Both the position numbers and the translations under genes were made by a program. A model generated the notes under the pieces. The model ran no database searches and had not been told where the DNA came from. It saw only the letters and a program-made list of their open reading frames with translations. A DNA stretch of 64,000 nt. Source: Flammeovirga yaeyamensis (GTDB lineage: Bacteria; Bacteroidota; Bacteroidia; Cytophagales; Flammeovirgaceae). The stretch lies in assembly GCF_018736045.1 (NCBI RefSeq), contig NZ_CP076132.1:548001-612000 (forward strand), written 5' to 3'. Each line of letters opens with the position of its first letter. The stretch's first letter is position 1. Positions 44,219 through 53,676 of the stretch are shown here, one piece after another.

Positions 44219-45166
44219 TTATACCAATTCTCCTTTATTTAGAAGGTTCTTTCTCGCTTCAATAACCAATTTTAAACCTTCTTTCAAAGGTGTAAGGTCA
44301 CGACCAAGAATACCTTTCATTTTTTCAATATCAGGTTGTCTTCTTGTCATATCACCTTCTTTAAGCGGATCTAGGTATGCAATTTCTGATGAAGATCCTG
44401 TTGTCTCAATAATGATTTCCGCAAGTTCTTTGATACTTGTGATATGATCATTACCAACATTAATTACATCGTTAACCATCAATTCCTCTTCAAGCATTTT
44501 GATGGTAGAATCAACATTGTCTTTAATAAAGCAGAATGTTCTTGTTTGAGACCCATCACCGTAAATTGTAATAGGTTCATTTCTTAATGCCGCATCAATA
44601 AATTTAGACATTACAAAGTCTGTACTTTGTTTTGGTCCATACGTATTGAAGAAACGAAGAATGGTGTAATCTAAATCAAATTCTTGTTTGAATGACTTGC
44701 AGTAGGCCTCACCCACGTTTTTTACGATAGCATAAGGTAAACGTGAATTTAATGGAGTAGTATGTTCGTGTTGTGGTAAATGAACAGGTTCTCCATATAC
44801 TTCTGATGATGAAGAGTAGAATACTCTTTTCACACCTGTATTTTTTGATAACCTCAAGACATTTTCAATACCTTGAATATCCTCTAATACCAATACAGGG
44901 TTGGCTAATGTTCTCTTTACACCAACAACTGCTGCATAATGAAATACATAGTCAAATTTATAGGAAGTCATGATCGCCGCTATTTCTTCATAGCGATTCA
45001 CATCACACTTAATAAATTTACAGTTAGGATGATCCGGTACCTTCCAAGCTTCGCCTGTTAGGAAGTTATCAACGCAAACAACAAAGTTATTGGGGTTTTC
45101 TAATAAACGGTCAGCAATGGAACTTGGTACAAATCCAGCACCGCCGGTAATTAAAAATTTATTCAT
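44219..45166 (-). CDS. NAD-dependent epimerase/dehydratase (extended SDR family)
   Basis: 315 residues. The N-terminal nucleotide-binding region is FLITGGAGFVPSSIADRLL. The third Gly of the usual GxxGxxG is replaced by Pro. D of CVDNFLTG fits NAD binding. The catalytic serines are in YSSSSEVYGEP, and YxxxK is LPYAIVK. GDGSQTRTFCFIKDNVDSTI is typical of UDP-glucuronate decarboxylase or UDP-galactose epimerase relatives. It probably modifies a nucleotide sugar for surface polysaccharide. The exact substrate cannot be read from sequence. Convergent with the Cys-rich gene and followed upstream by a TrkA-like gene on the same strand. Confidence 0.8.
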   Translation of the reverse strand: MNKFLITGGAGFVPSSIADRLLENPNNFVVCVDNFLTGEAWKVPDHPNCKFIKCDVNRYEEIAAIMTSYKFDYVFHYAAVVGVKRTLANPVLVLEDIQGIENVLRLSKNTGVKRVFYSSSSEVYGEPVHLPQHEHTTPLNSRLPYAIVKNVGEAYCKSFKQEFDLDYTILRFFNTYGPKQSTDFVMSKFIDAALRNEPITIYGDGSQTRTFCFIKDNVDSTIKMLEEELMVNDVINVGNDHITSIKELAEIIIETTGSSSEIAYLDPLKEGDMTRRQPDIEKMKGILGRDLTPLKEGLKLVIEARKNLLNKGELV

Positions 45167-45232
45167 AAGTTTACCTATCTAGTGGGTCTATTAAATTAAA
45201 AAATCAGTAATGCATATTACGAAAGTACCAAA

Positions 45233-45934
45233 TTAATTATTGATATCTATGAACTTTTGAATATCTACTTTTTTAGCAAGAATAACGAGTCTATCACCTT
45301 TCTGAATGGTAGAATTGACCTCTTTGGGATGTCGTATCAAATGATCTCTAAATTCTACGAAACCTAATGCATTTACTTCTTCATGAGTTCTTCTCAATGC
45401 AATAATTTCTGCATTAAAAGTTCCCTCTAGATCTAAATCATCAATAAACTTACCAATTGTTCTTTTCGGAGCTAAAACTTCTACAATTTCGTGTTCATCG
45501 GGAAGCTGCATGAAAGATTGTATCTCTGGATTGAGGATCATTTCAGCAGTCATCTTACCCACCTCATCTTCGGGGAGAAGAATTTCGGTCACGCCAAGTT
45601 TTTGTAAAATCACTTTTTGTTGTTCACTCATCGCACGGGCGATGATACGTTTTACCTTCATTTCGAGAAGTAAAACGGTGGTGAGTAATAGACCTTCTAC
45701 ATTTTCACCAATAGCCACTAAAACAGCATCCATTTCGGTAATAGATTGTGATTTGAGCGACTTCACGTCTGTAGAGTCTAGTGCAACGGCGTAAGCAACG
45801 TCGTCTTTAATTAAATCGACAAGTTCTAATTCTCTGTCGATGGCCATCACTTCGGCTCCCAATCCTGCAAGGTTTCTTGCAACAGAGGAACCGAACTGAC
45901 CTAGGCCAATAATAGCATATTTTCCTTCGGGCAT
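45233..45934 (-). CDS. TrkA/KtrA-type potassium uptake regulatory protein
   Basis: About 233 residues from the ATG at 45934 (MPEGKYAIIGLGQFG). It is preceded by CAGGAAACT, a plausible ribosome site, so I prefer it over an ATG 24 bases upstream. An RCK-N Rossmann domain (GLGQFGSSVARNLAGLGAEV, with acidic D at VMAIDRE) is followed by an RCK-C domain (EIIALRRTHEEVNALGF...). It gates a KtrB/TrkH channel on binding NAD or ATP. No channel gene lies in this window, so its partner is elsewhere. Directly upstream on the same strand is udk, 40 bases away. Confidence 0.85.
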   Translation of the reverse strand: MPEGKYAIIGLGQFGSSVARNLAGLGAEVMAIDRELELVDLIKDDVAYAVALDSTDVKSLKSQSITEMDAVLVAIGENVEGLLLTTVLLLEMKVKRIIARAMSEQQKVILQKLGVTEILLPEDEVGKMTAEMILNPEIQSFMQLPDEHEIVEVLAPKRTIGKFIDDLDLEGTFNAEIIALRRTHEEVNALGFVEFRDHLIRHPKEVNSTIQKGDRLVILAKKVDIQKFIDINN

Positions 45935-45974
45935 AGTTTCCTGTAATGAAAAATTCAATCAGAAAATTAAACCC

Positions 45975-46589
45975 TTAAATTTTTCCAAGCAAGAATGTTT
46001 TAACAACATCTAGCGCAACATCGAAATTTCTGTCATTTCTTACGATAATATCCACATTTTCTTTGTGTGGTTTGATATAATTCTCGTAAGCAGGCATCAC
46101 GTGATTTTCATATCTGTACAAAACATCGTTGATATCGTACCCTCTTTCCACGTTATCTCTTTTGATTCTACGACTTAGTTTTAGGTGTGCTTTTGCCTCA
46201 ATGAATAGTTTCAAATCGATAATTTCTAACACTCTTGGGTCGTGGAATACGAAGATACCTTCAAGGATAATCACTTTCTTTGGAACAAACTTGAGCATCT
46301 TTGGAGTAGCACTAGCATTATTGAAAGTATATTCTTGAATTTGTACCTCTTCACCATTTTTAAGTTTGGTGATATCTTGGTAGAATTTCTCTAGATCAAT
46401 TGAGTAAGGAGTGTCAAAATTTTTAATCCCTTTTTTGTCCTCAGGTTGTTTGTCTTTATCAATGTAGTAGTTATCCTGAGAAACAGTACATACGTTTTCT
46501 TTTCCAATGAGCTTGGTAAGATTTTTAATGAAAGTAGTTTTTCCAGATCCACTTCCGCCGGTGATACCGACTATAAAGGCTTGTTCCAT
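45975..46589 (-). CDS. udk: Uridine kinase
   Basis: 204 residues, the usual length. The P-loop is GITGGSGSGKTTFIKNL. DNYYIDKDKQPEDKKGIKNF, then FDTPYSIDLEKF, is the substrate region. VIILEGIFVFHD is Walker B-like, and RRIKRDNVERGYD is the lid. It phosphorylates uridine and cytidine to UMP and CMP in pyrimidine salvage. It is first in a same-strand set with the TrkA-like gene. Confidence 0.9.
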   Translation of the reverse strand: MEQAFIVGITGGSGSGKTTFIKNLTKLIGKENVCTVSQDNYYIDKDKQPEDKKGIKNFDTPYSIDLEKFYQDITKLKNGEEVQIQEYTFNNASATPKMLKFVPKKVIILEGIFVFHDPRVLEIIDLKLFIEAKAHLKLSRRIKRDNVERGYDINDVLYRYENHVMPAYENYIKPHKENVDIIVRNDRNFDVALDVVKTFLLGKI

Positions 46590-46745
46590 TTTCTTTTTTA
46601 TGTGATTAAAGAGACAAAAATAAGCAATTGATATAATTTAATCATAACTCTTAAATATTCATTAAATAAATAATTAGAAATATTAAACCGTTGATTTTTA
46701 GTTGGGTAATTGATTTATACGAAGAATTGCATAAGTAAAAATACC

Positions 46746-46848
46746 TACTTTTGGGTATTGATGTGCTTTACTGTATCAGCTACTTTTGTTATACTATGAT
46801 TTTTTTACCTCGACTAATGTTTTTCCACAAGTGGAAAAGTTACTTTTG
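46746..46848 (+). promoter_or_regulatory. Three TACTTTTG promoter-like repeats
   Basis: TACTTTTG occurs at 46746-46753, 46781-46788 and 46841-46848, each a full TAnnTTTG match followed within a few bases by TAT. The middle one has TTG 20 bases upstream (46758-46760), the best -33 spacing. Confidence 0.5.
46821..46838. promoter_or_regulatory. Inverted repeat next to the third promoter element
   Basis: Arms TTTTCCAC / GTGGAAAA are separated by AA and end two bases before the third TACTTTTG. They lie where a repressor would block RNA polymerase. The binding protein is unknown. Confidence 0.45.
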
Positions 46849-46886
46849 TGTATCACGACTTACTTTAAAACAGATTATCAAAAAAT

Positions 46887-46917
46887 AAAGGAGACCTTAA
46901 GGTTTCCTTTTTTGTTT
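46887..46917 (+). terminator. Orphan terminator in the protease leader
   Basis: The stem AAAGGAGACCTT / AAGGTTTCCTTT has one wobble pair, with TTTTTT from 46908. No plus-strand gene precedes it, so it ends either a short RNA or an attenuated leader of the gene at 46965. Confidence 0.6.
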
Positions 46918-46964
46918 AAGTCTTTATAAATCATTATATTATAGACAACACCACTAACATTACT

Positions 46965-48278
46965 ATGAAAACCAACGTATCAAAAATGATGTTGTTGGGA
47001 ATGCTATTTTTGATAATTTCACCAACCATACATCAAACCATTGCACAAGAGTCAAAAGCACATTTGAAAAACCTCGTTTTCGAAAATGAGAGAAGTAACT
47101 ATGTGCAAATTCCATTTGAACTTATCAATAATTTGATGATCATTTCTGTTGTGATCAATCAATCAGACTCTTTAAAATTGATCCTTGACACAGGAGTGAC
47201 CTATCCCATTATTAGTGATCCTAATGTTGTTAAGTCAATAGGCTTTGATCAAAGAAGGGTGAGAGAAATAGATATTAAAGGCTGGGGAACAAAAAAAGAT
47301 ATTATAGCTTATCATTCTTGGGGTAATACGGTTAATTTAGATGGTATTGTGGGATTAAACCAGGATATCATTTTTGCAAATCATGATATTTTGCTGCTAT
47401 CAAAAAATCTGGGAATGCACGTGCATGGACTTATTGGTGCGACTATTTTCAATCATTTTATTGTGCATATTGATTATATCAAAAAGAAAATCACTTTGTA
47501 TGATCAAGATTTTTACGCTAAAAAGAGAAGAAGTAAATTCCATAAAAGGTATGATAAGTTTCCATTGGAGGTCAATAAAAATAGAAGCTACATAGTATCA
47601 ACAGCTAAAAAACAGGGAGAGGAAACCACTTATAAACTAAAGTTACTAGTTGATACTGGAGCAAGTCATGCTTTATCGATTTTAGAAAAAGAGAACTCGC
47701 CCATGCGTGCTTCTGTTCAAGCCATCCGGGATCATTTGGGAGTTGGAATAAACGGAGACCTTTATGGAAAAGTGAGTAAATTGGATCTTTGGAAGATAGG
47801 TGATTTTATTATTGAGGATCCCATTGCAAAATACCCAGACTTTGATGTCTCTCATCTAAATAAAATAGGAAAGGACAGACACGGGAGTATAGGTTCTGAG
47901 ATTTTACGAAGATTCTCAGTAGTCATTGATTATAAAAATCAAGAAATATTACTAAGAAAAAATAGAGATTTTAAACAAACTTTTCAATACAATCTTCTTG
48001 GACTTGATTTTATAAAACCATTCCCTCAATTGCCTTATTATGAGGTCTCTCAAATAAGAGAAGCATCACCAGCTAGTAAAGCGGGAATAAAAAAGGGCGA
48101 TCGTTTACTCAAAGTAAATGGCACCTCGGTAAGTGCTTTAACGATGGAAGAAGTAAGGAATTTATTTAGAGGTAAACATGGTCAAAAACTATCGCTTGGA
48201 ATCGTAAGTAATTCAGGAGAAAGTAAGAAACTCACTCTCACATTAGAAGACCCTTTTAAATATGAAGCAAATGATTAA
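46965..48278 (+). CDS. Exported retropepsin-like aspartyl protease with PDZ domain
   Basis: 437 residues with a signal peptide (about 1-27, ending IAQE). Two aspartyl protease half-domains are seen. The first has LILDTGVTYPIIS with the Asp-Thr-Gly triad, the second LLVDTGASHALSI. A PDZ domain covers about 345-430 (EASPASKAGIKKGDRLLKVN, then GTSVSALTMEEV), probably for substrate recognition. This layout is widespread in Bacteroidota. It should act in the periplasm. The gene ends in a 4-base convergent overlap with birA. Confidence 0.85.
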   Translation: MKTNVSKMMLLGMLFLIISPTIHQTIAQESKAHLKNLVFENERSNYVQIPFELINNLMIISVVINQSDSLKLILDTGVTYPIISDPNVVKSIGFDQRRVREIDIKGWGTKKDIIAYHSWGNTVNLDGIVGLNQDIIFANHDILLLSKNLGMHVHGLIGATIFNHFIVHIDYIKKKITLYDQDFYAKKRRSKFHKRYDKFPLEVNKNRSYIVSTAKKQGEETTYKLKLLVDTGASHALSILEKENSPMRASVQAIRDHLGVGINGDLYGKVSKLDLWKIGDFIIEDPIAKYPDFDVSHLNKIGKDRHGSIGSEILRRFSVVIDYKNQEILLRKNRDFKQTFQYNLLGLDFIKPFPQLPYYEVSQIREASPASKAGIKKGDRLLKVNGTSVSALTMEEVRNLFRGKHGQKLSLGIVSNSGESKKLTLTLEDPFKYEAND

Positions 48279-49057
48279 TAAAGGTGTTTTATCTCTTTAA
48301 ATCCATAGTGTTTTACTTCTTTATCATCCATCATAACAGATAAACAACCATTTTGATTTACCCCAATGATGTGTCCGTAAAACCTTCTAGGAACCTGATT
48401 TGGAATTCTTTCTTCAAAATATCCTTCTTCTTGATACCAAAACAAATGGTCGTAATATTCTCTTTTAAGAATTTCCAATTTATTGTTTTTAAGCTGATCA
48501 TATCTAAAATCTAAACGTTCCAAAAGCGATTCAGTCACCGTTCTAAGATTAAAGATTCTATCGGTTAAGAGGAATAAAGAAGTGGCAGAAAAATTACCCG
48601 AAAAACCTGTCTGATTGATGTTTAGACCAATACCAATAACAGAGTGCGAAATATTCTTTCCGACAATATAATTCTCAATCAAAATACCTCCTACTTTCTT
48701 ATTATTGATAATTAAATCGTTAGGCCATTTAATTTTTATGTCTTCCCCGTTTAATAGTTTCGAAAAAGTATCAAAAACTGCCAAAGAAACTGCTATATTT
48801 AAATTGAATTGTTCTTGTGCTTGGAGAAAGTTGGGGTGAAGCAGAAATGATAAAGTGATATTCTTATCAGATTCACATTCCCAAGTATTTCCTCTCTGTC
48901 CTCTTCCATTGGTTTGAGCAGAGGTAACTACAGTAGTTCCTTCAGCTAATTGATGTTGGGAAACTAGGGTATTTAGGTGGTCATTTGTAGAGTGACAACT
49001 AGGCACATATATGACACTTTTACCGATAATAGACGTATTGGCAGAAATTTTATACAA
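48275..49057 (-). CDS. birA: Biotin-[acetyl-CoA-carboxylase] ligase
   Basis: 260 residues. It lacks the N-terminal DNA-binding domain, so it is a monofunctional ligase. The biotinyl-AMP loop is TNGRGQRGNTWE. KIKWPNDLIINNKKVGGILI and VIGIGLNINQ are family motifs. A small C-terminal SH3-like domain follows (GHIIGVNQNGCLSVMMDDKE). It attaches biotin to the carboxyl carrier of acetyl-CoA carboxylase. Divergent from rsfS, convergent with the protease gene. Confidence 0.9.
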   Translation of the reverse strand: MYKISANTSIIGKSVIYVPSCHSTNDHLNTLVSQHQLAEGTTVVTSAQTNGRGQRGNTWECESDKNITLSFLLHPNFLQAQEQFNLNIAVSLAVFDTFSKLLNGEDIKIKWPNDLIINNKKVGGILIENYIVGKNISHSVIGIGLNINQTGFSGNFSATSLFLLTDRIFNLRTVTESLLERLDFRYDQLKNNKLEILKREYYDHLFWYQEEGYFEERIPNQVPRRFYGHIIGVNQNGCLSVMMDDKEVKHYGFKEIKHLY

Positions 49058-49065
49058 CTATTTAT

Positions 49066-49073
49066 TACTTTTG
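49066..49073 (+). promoter_or_regulatory. Possible -7 element (TACTTTTG) for rsfS-ftsH
   Basis: A TAnnTTTG match just beyond the birA start. The leader to rsfS would be about 144 nt. It would begin near an inverted repeat (AGAATTG at 49077, CAATTCT at 49095). Confidence 0.4.
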
Positions 49074-49223
49074 TTTAGAATTGACCTAATATGACAATTC
49101 TTATTATTTGAGTATTGATTTTGCAGTACAATTATACAAGAAAGAATATATAAATTACAAATCGACTTTTGTCGACCTAATAATTAAGAAAAAAATTTAA
49201 GGAAGTATCCTTAACAAGATAAT

Positions 49224-49592
49224 ATGGGTAAGAAGAACGTAAATGTAGAGGAGTTAGCACACATCGTTGCTAAAGGGATGCAAGAGAAAAAAGCTCAAAA
49301 TATAGAAATATTAGATTTAAGAAAAGTAAAGAATGCCGTAACAGATTTCTTTGTAATTTGTACCGCATCTTCTGATACTCAATTAGACGCAGTAAAAGAC
49401 AGTGTCGAAAAAGAAGTAAAAGATACTGTAGGAGAAAAACCTTGGGCTACTGAAGGTAAAGGCTCTGACGGTTGGGCTTTGCTTGACTATGTTACAGTAG
49501 TAGCACATGTTTTTCTACCAAAGAAAAGAGAGTTTTATGCTCTAGAAGAACTTTGGGGAGATGCTAAGGTATTTAAATTACCTACCGAATAA
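49224..49592 (+). CDS. rsfS: Ribosome silencing factor RsfS
   Basis: 122 residues, the usual length of the Iojap/DUF143 family. Motifs are FFVICTASSDTQLDAVKDSV, EGKGSDGWALLDYVTVVAHV and the closing REFYALEELWGDA. It binds ribosomal protein L14 and blocks subunit joining when nutrients are short. It is the first gene of a pair with ftsH (33 bases apart), an arrangement common in this phylum. Confidence 0.95.
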   Translation: MGKKNVNVEELAHIVAKGMQEKKAQNIEILDLRKVKNAVTDFFVICTASSDTQLDAVKDSVEKEVKDTVGEKPWATEGKGSDGWALLDYVTVVAHVFLPKKREFYALEELWGDAKVFKLPTE

Positions 49593-49625
49593 GAATTAAT
49601 AAACACTTAAGATCATAGTTTTCGA

Positions 49626-51680
49626 ATGGATCAAAAACAGAGGAACACGCCTAAAAACCCAATGCCAAAGGGAAACAACTATCAATTGTGGATTTTATTA
49701 TCCTTAATTTTAGTGGTTTTAGGTTTGGCATACTTTAGTAACAAAAGTGGGGCTACCGAACCAACAAACATTAATGAATTCAAGACAATGCTGAAAGACG
49801 GCGACGTAGAAAAAGTCGTTGTTCTCAATGATAAATGGGCAGAAATCTACTTATCAAATGAAGCATTAAAGAAAAATAAATACAAAAAACTTCAACAGGA
49901 GAGAAGTCCTTTGAGTGTTGTAAAACGTGAGCCAAACTACCGTTTTATGATTACTTCAGGAACATCATTTGAAGAAAAAATTGATGAGCTTCAAAAAGAT
50001 TTTCCAGAAAATAAGAAAGTACAGTTCTTAGTAGAAGAAAAAGAAAGCTTTACCACATGGTTTATGAGTTCTGGTTTCCTACTAGTTCTTTTATTCGGTT
50101 TCTGGTTCTTGATGAGAAGAATGGCTACTGGCGGTGCTGGTGGGCAAATTTTCAATATTGGTAAATCAAAAGCTCAAATGTTCGACGCCAACCACATGAA
50201 AGTAACTTTCAAAGATGTGGCAGGTTTAGATGAAGCAAAAGAAGAGGTAGAAGAAATCGTTGATTTCTTGAAAAACTCTAAGAAATATACAGACCTAGGT
50301 GGTAAAATTCCTAAAGGTGTTTTACTAGTAGGCCCTCCAGGTACAGGTAAAACATTATTGGCAAAAGCAGTAGCCGGAGAAGCAGGTGTACCTTTCTTCT
50401 CAATGTCAGGTTCTGACTTTGTGGAAATGTTTGTAGGTGTAGGTGCAGCACGTGTACGTGACCTATTCAAACAAGCTAAAGAAAAAGCGCCTTGTATTAT
50501 CTTTATTGATGAGATTGATGCTATTGGTCGTTCAAGAGGTAAGGGTTCTATGCCAGGTTCTAATGATGAAAGAGAAAACACATTGAACTCACTTCTTGTG
50601 GAGATGGATGGTTTCGGTACAGACTCTGGAGTTATTATTCTTGCAGCTACCAACCGTCCAGATGTACTTGATAATGCTTTAATGCGTGCGGGTCGTTTTG
50701 ACCGTCAAATCTCAGTAGATAAGCCAGATATTAACGGTAGAGAGCAAATCTTTAAAGTACACTTGAATCCAATCAAGGTATCAAAAGATGTGAACGCAAA
50801 AGAATTGGCTACTCAAACTCCAGGTTTTGCAGGTGCTGAGTTAGCGAACGTTTGTAACGAAGCTGCTTTAATTGCCGCAAGAAATGATAAGTCAGCTGTA
50901 GAAATGGATGATTTCATGGCTGCAATTGATAGAGTAATTGGTGGTTTAGAGAAGAAAAATAAAATCATCTCTAAAGAAGAAAAGAGAATTGTTGCTTATC
51001 ACGAAGCAGGTCATGCTGTGACAGGTTGGTTCTTGGAACACGCAAACCCGTTAGTAAAAGTAAGTATCGTTCCTCGTGGTGTTGCAGCTTTAGGTTATGC
51101 ACAATACCTTCCAAAAGAACAATACTTGAATACTACAGAAGAAATGATGGACGAAATCTGTATGACACTAGGTGGTCGTGCAGCAGAGGAAATCATCTTT
51201 GGTAGAATTTCAACTGGAGCATTGAGTGATTTGGAAAGAACAACTAAAATGGCTTACAGTATGGTGTCTATTTATGGTATGAACGAGGAGATCGGTCATT
51301 TATCATTCTACGATCCAAACCGTAGCGAATTTAGCTCTAGACCTTATTCTGAAGCTTTAGCTGAGAAGATTGACGAAGAAGTGAAAAAGTTAATCGAAGG
51401 TGCTTACCAAAGAACTCTTGAGCTATTAAGAGAACATGGTGATGCTCTAGAAAAATTAGCTCAACAACTTTTAGAAAAAGAAGTTTTATATCAATCTGAC
51501 TTAGTAAAACTAATCGGTGAAAGACCATTTGATAAGAAAACGATTTATCAAGAGTTTACTGAGGAAGCAGAAGAGAAAAAAGCGGAAGTTGAGGCTACAC
51601 AGGCTCAAGAAGAAGTAAAACCTTCTGAGGACAAAGATTCAGATACAGAACAAAAACCGGATACTACTGAAGAAGTATAA
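49626..51680 (+). CDS. ftsH: ATP-dependent zinc metalloprotease FtsH
   Basis: 684 residues. TM1 lies about 20-38, a periplasmic region next, TM2 about 140-160. The AAA domain has Walker A GPPGTGKT (236-243), Walker [10 protein letters not shown] and the second region of homology [19 protein letters not shown]. The zinc protease motif HEAGH starts at about 459. The C-terminal end is an acidic low-complexity tail ([20 protein letters not shown]...). It degrades misfolded and regulatory membrane proteins. It is co-transcribed with rsfS and followed by a good terminator. Confidence 0.97.
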   Translation: MDQKQRNTPKNPMPKGNNYQLWILLSLILVVLGLAYFSNKSGATEPTNINEFKTMLKDGDVEKVVVLNDKWAEIYLSNEALKKNKYKKLQQERSPLSVVKREPNYRFMITSGTSFEEKIDELQKDFPENKKVQFLVEEKESFTTWFMSSGFLLVLLFGFWFLMRRMATGGAGGQIFNIGKSKAQMFDANHMKVTFKDVAGLDEAKEEVEEIVDFLKNSKKYTDLGGKIPKGVLLVGPPGTGKTLLAKAVAGEAGVPFFSMSGSDFVEMFVGVGAARVRDLFKQAKEKAPCIIFIDEIDAIGRSRGKGSMPGSNDERENTLNSLLVEMDGFGTDSGVIILAATNRPDVLDNALMRAGRFDRQISVDKPDINGREQIFKVHLNPIKVSKDVNAKELATQTPGFAGAELANVCNEAALIAARNDKSAVEMDDFMAAIDRVIGGLEKKNKIISKEEKRIVAYHEAGHAVTGWFLEHANPLVKVSIVPRGVAALGYAQYLPKEQYLNTTEEMMDEICMTLGGRAAEEIIFGRISTGALSDLERTTKMAYSMVSIYGMNEEIGHLSFYDPNRSEFSSRPYSEALAEKIDEEVKKLIEGAYQRTLELLREHGDALEKLAQQLLEKEVLYQSDLVKLIGERPFDKKTIYQEFTEEAEEKKAEVEATQAQEEVKPSEDKDSDTEQKPDTTEEV

Positions 51681-51702
51681 AGGAATTGTTTTTAAAATAT
51701 AG

Positions 51703-51732
51703 AAAGGGCTACAGCAATGTAGTCCTTTTTTT
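51703..51732 (+). terminator. Terminator of rsfS-ftsH
   Basis: The stem AAAGGGCTACA / TGTAGTCCTTT has one wobble pair and a 5-nt loop, followed by T residues. Confidence 0.85.
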
Positions 51733-51834
51733 TATTCGTAATTGTCGTTAAAAATCACTTTTTATCTTTAAATAAATAGCTTATTTGCAGTGGTGAAAAC
51801 TAAACTTGCTAAACATTAATAACATCGAATTGAA

Positions 51835-53052
51835 ATGAGTAAAGCTTTAAATCAAAGAATTGAGGTCATCGATGTCCTCAGAGGATATGCTGTGATGGCT
51901 ATTATGTTAATTCATAATATCGAACATTTTAACTATTATCACTACCCCGATAAATCCATTAACCCAGATTGGCTGAATACACTAAATGCAGAAGTATTCC
52001 ATTGGATGTTCTTCTTTTTTGGAGGTAAAACCTATTCCATTTTTGCCTTACTATTTGGGTTTACATTTTACCTGATGTATCAAAAGCAGAAAGACAAAGG
52101 AATTGATTTTGGACCAAGGTATTTATGGCGATTATTATTGCTTTTAGGCTTTGCTCAATTTAATGCCGCCTTTTTCCCTGGTGAAGTACTTTTACTTTAT
52201 GCTGTATGTGGTGTTTCTCTATTTTTTATGAGAAACCTTTCCAATAAATCTCTTTTGTTTTTCGCCATATTCTTTTTGGCACAACCTTATGAAATTCTAC
52301 ATTTCATATATGCTCAATTTGTACCATCTTATGAAGTAGGAGGTCAATTGTATTCACCTTTATGGAAATCCAGCATGGATATAATTAAGAATGGAACTTT
52401 TTTAGAGACCATTAAAGGTAACCTTACTTATGGACAAGGATTTTCTTTCCTGTGGGCAGTTGAAAATGGCAGGGCTGAACAAACTATAGGTTTATTTACT
52501 TTAGGCTTCTGGATGGGAAAAAAAGGCTATTTTAAGAATGAATTTTTAACAGGATGGAAGAAAGTCTTAGTCATCTCTGTTGTGACCATGATTCCACTTT
52601 TATATTTAAAAGACATTTTCCTTACTAAACAAGAAGTCCTTCTAGTAAAACGTACTGTAGGGGTTATTTTTGATATGTGGTGGAAGTTGAGCTTCACTTT
52701 TATATGGATCTCATTAATTGTTTTACTATATCAATTTAAGCCTGTTCAGAAGACCACTAAAGTAGTGAAAACATATGGTCGAATGAGCTTGACCAATTAC
52801 ATCACTCAATCGATCTTTGGAGGAATTATCTATTTCGGTTTTGGTTTCCATTTAGCCGATACTTGTGGAGTGGCATTTAGTCTACTTATCGGATTTGTTT
52901 TCCTATTCTTCCAAATGCTTTTCTGTCACCTTTGGTTGAAAAAGAATAAACAAGGACCTTTTGAAATGTTATGGCATAAATGGACTTGGGCACCATCTAT
53001 TTTTACCAAAGAAATTGATGAAAAACCTCATCTTGAAGAGAAAGCAGTATAG
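51835..53052 (+). CDS. DUF418 domain-containing membrane protein
   Basis: 405 residues. The family opening RIEVIDVLRGYAVMAIMLIH is followed by about nine hydrophobic segments. The C-terminal DUF418 part has VVKTYGRMSLTNYITQSIFG. The family is related to acyltransferase-type membrane proteins (OpgC/YeiB), but its activity is not established. It ends about 115 bases before marR, with a palindromic operator-like site between, so the two genes may be linked in control. Confidence 0.85.
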   Translation: MSKALNQRIEVIDVLRGYAVMAIMLIHNIEHFNYYHYPDKSINPDWLNTLNAEVFHWMFFFFGGKTYSIFALLFGFTFYLMYQKQKDKGIDFGPRYLWRLLLLLGFAQFNAAFFPGEVLLLYAVCGVSLFFMRNLSNKSLLFFAIFFLAQPYEILHFIYAQFVPSYEVGGQLYSPLWKSSMDIIKNGTFLETIKGNLTYGQGFSFLWAVENGRAEQTIGLFTLGFWMGKKGYFKNEFLTGWKKVLVISVVTMIPLLYLKDIFLTKQEVLLVKRTVGVIFDMWWKLSFTFIWISLIVLLYQFKPVQKTTKVVKTYGRMSLTNYITQSIFGGIIYFGFGFHLADTCGVAFSLLIGFVFLFFQMLFCHLWLKKNKQGPFEMLWHKWTWAPSIFTKEIDEKPHLEEKAV

Positions 53053-53098
53053 ATTTTTTACATAGATTGGTTATTTGTATTAGCTATAAATAGTACAA

Positions 53099-53112
53099 TT
53101 TGTTTAAACAAA
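53099..53112. promoter_or_regulatory. Palindromic operator-like site 1 upstream of marR
   Basis: The perfect 14-bp palindrome TTTGTTTAAACAAA. A near-identical site lies 68 bases downstream. Confidence 0.55.
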
Positions 53113-53166
53113 ATTTGATATTCTTGGTATTATTAGAAAAATATTATTTATTGCGAGTTAACATAT

Positions 53167-53180
53167 TTTGTTTGAACAAA
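53167..53180. promoter_or_regulatory. Palindromic operator-like site 2 upstream of marR
   Basis: TTTGTTTGAACAAA, differing from site 1 by one central base and ending 14 bases before the marR ATG. A TTG at 53168 lies inside it, so translation should begin downstream, at 53195. Confidence 0.55.
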
Positions 53181-53194
53181 TACTTCCTTTTGTC

Positions 53195-53653
53195 ATGTCA
53201 ATTGAAAAAGATATAAATCAGAAAAATTTTAAAGACGCTTTTCAGAAAGCCTACATTAATTTAATGTTTACCAATAATTGGATGCTTAATCAGACCAAAT
53301 CTTGGTTTAAAGAACATGGCGTTACACATCAGCAGTATAATGTACTGAGGATATTAAGAGGTTCACATCCAAATTGTATGAACCCAGGAAGTATTAAGGA
53401 TGTAATGATTGATAAAAGCCCAGATTTAACTCGTCTTATTGATCGATTGATAGAGAAAAAATATGTTCAAAGAGAAACGTGTGGAAGTAATCGACGAAAA
53501 GTAGACGTGATTATTACTCAGGAAGGATTAGATAAGTTGAAGCAACTTGATCCACTAGAGGAGGAGATGAAGAATATGTTTAATAACCTAACTGATGACG
53601 AAGCGGAGACTTTAAGTAATTTGTTAGATCGTCTGAGAGGTTCAGTGGCATAG
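53195..53653 (+). CDS. MarR family transcriptional regulator
   Basis: 152 residues from the ATG at 53195 (MSIEKDINQKNF). The winged helix is typical: THQQYNVLRILRGSHPN, then SPDLTRLIDRLIEKKYVQRE, with the wing at CGSNRRKVDVIITQEGLDKL. C-terminal helices provide the dimer interface. Two near-identical palindromes lie just upstream and are good candidates for its own operators, as MarR proteins commonly repress themselves. The ligand and other targets are unknown. Confidence 0.85.
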   Translation: MSIEKDINQKNFKDAFQKAYINLMFTNNWMLNQTKSWFKEHGVTHQQYNVLRILRGSHPNCMNPGSIKDVMIDKSPDLTRLIDRLIEKKYVQRETCGSNRRKVDVIITQEGLDKLKQLDPLEEEMKNMFNNLTDDEAETLSNLLDRLRGSVA

Positions 53654-53676
53654 ATAATACAAATACATTGATGATA

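Larger units (their letters stand above)
46632..46964. other. Divergent intergenic region with promoter repeats and an orphan terminator
   Basis: 333 bases between udk and the protease gene. It holds three TACTTTTG elements, an 8-bp inverted repeat and a hairpin terminator, all on the plus strand before the protease ATG. No open frame is seen. It looks like a regulated leader or a small RNA locus. Confidence 0.5.

Noticed and set aside
50174-50653. Minus-strand open stretch of 159 codons
   Set aside because: Antisense to the AAA domain of ftsH; no protein features.
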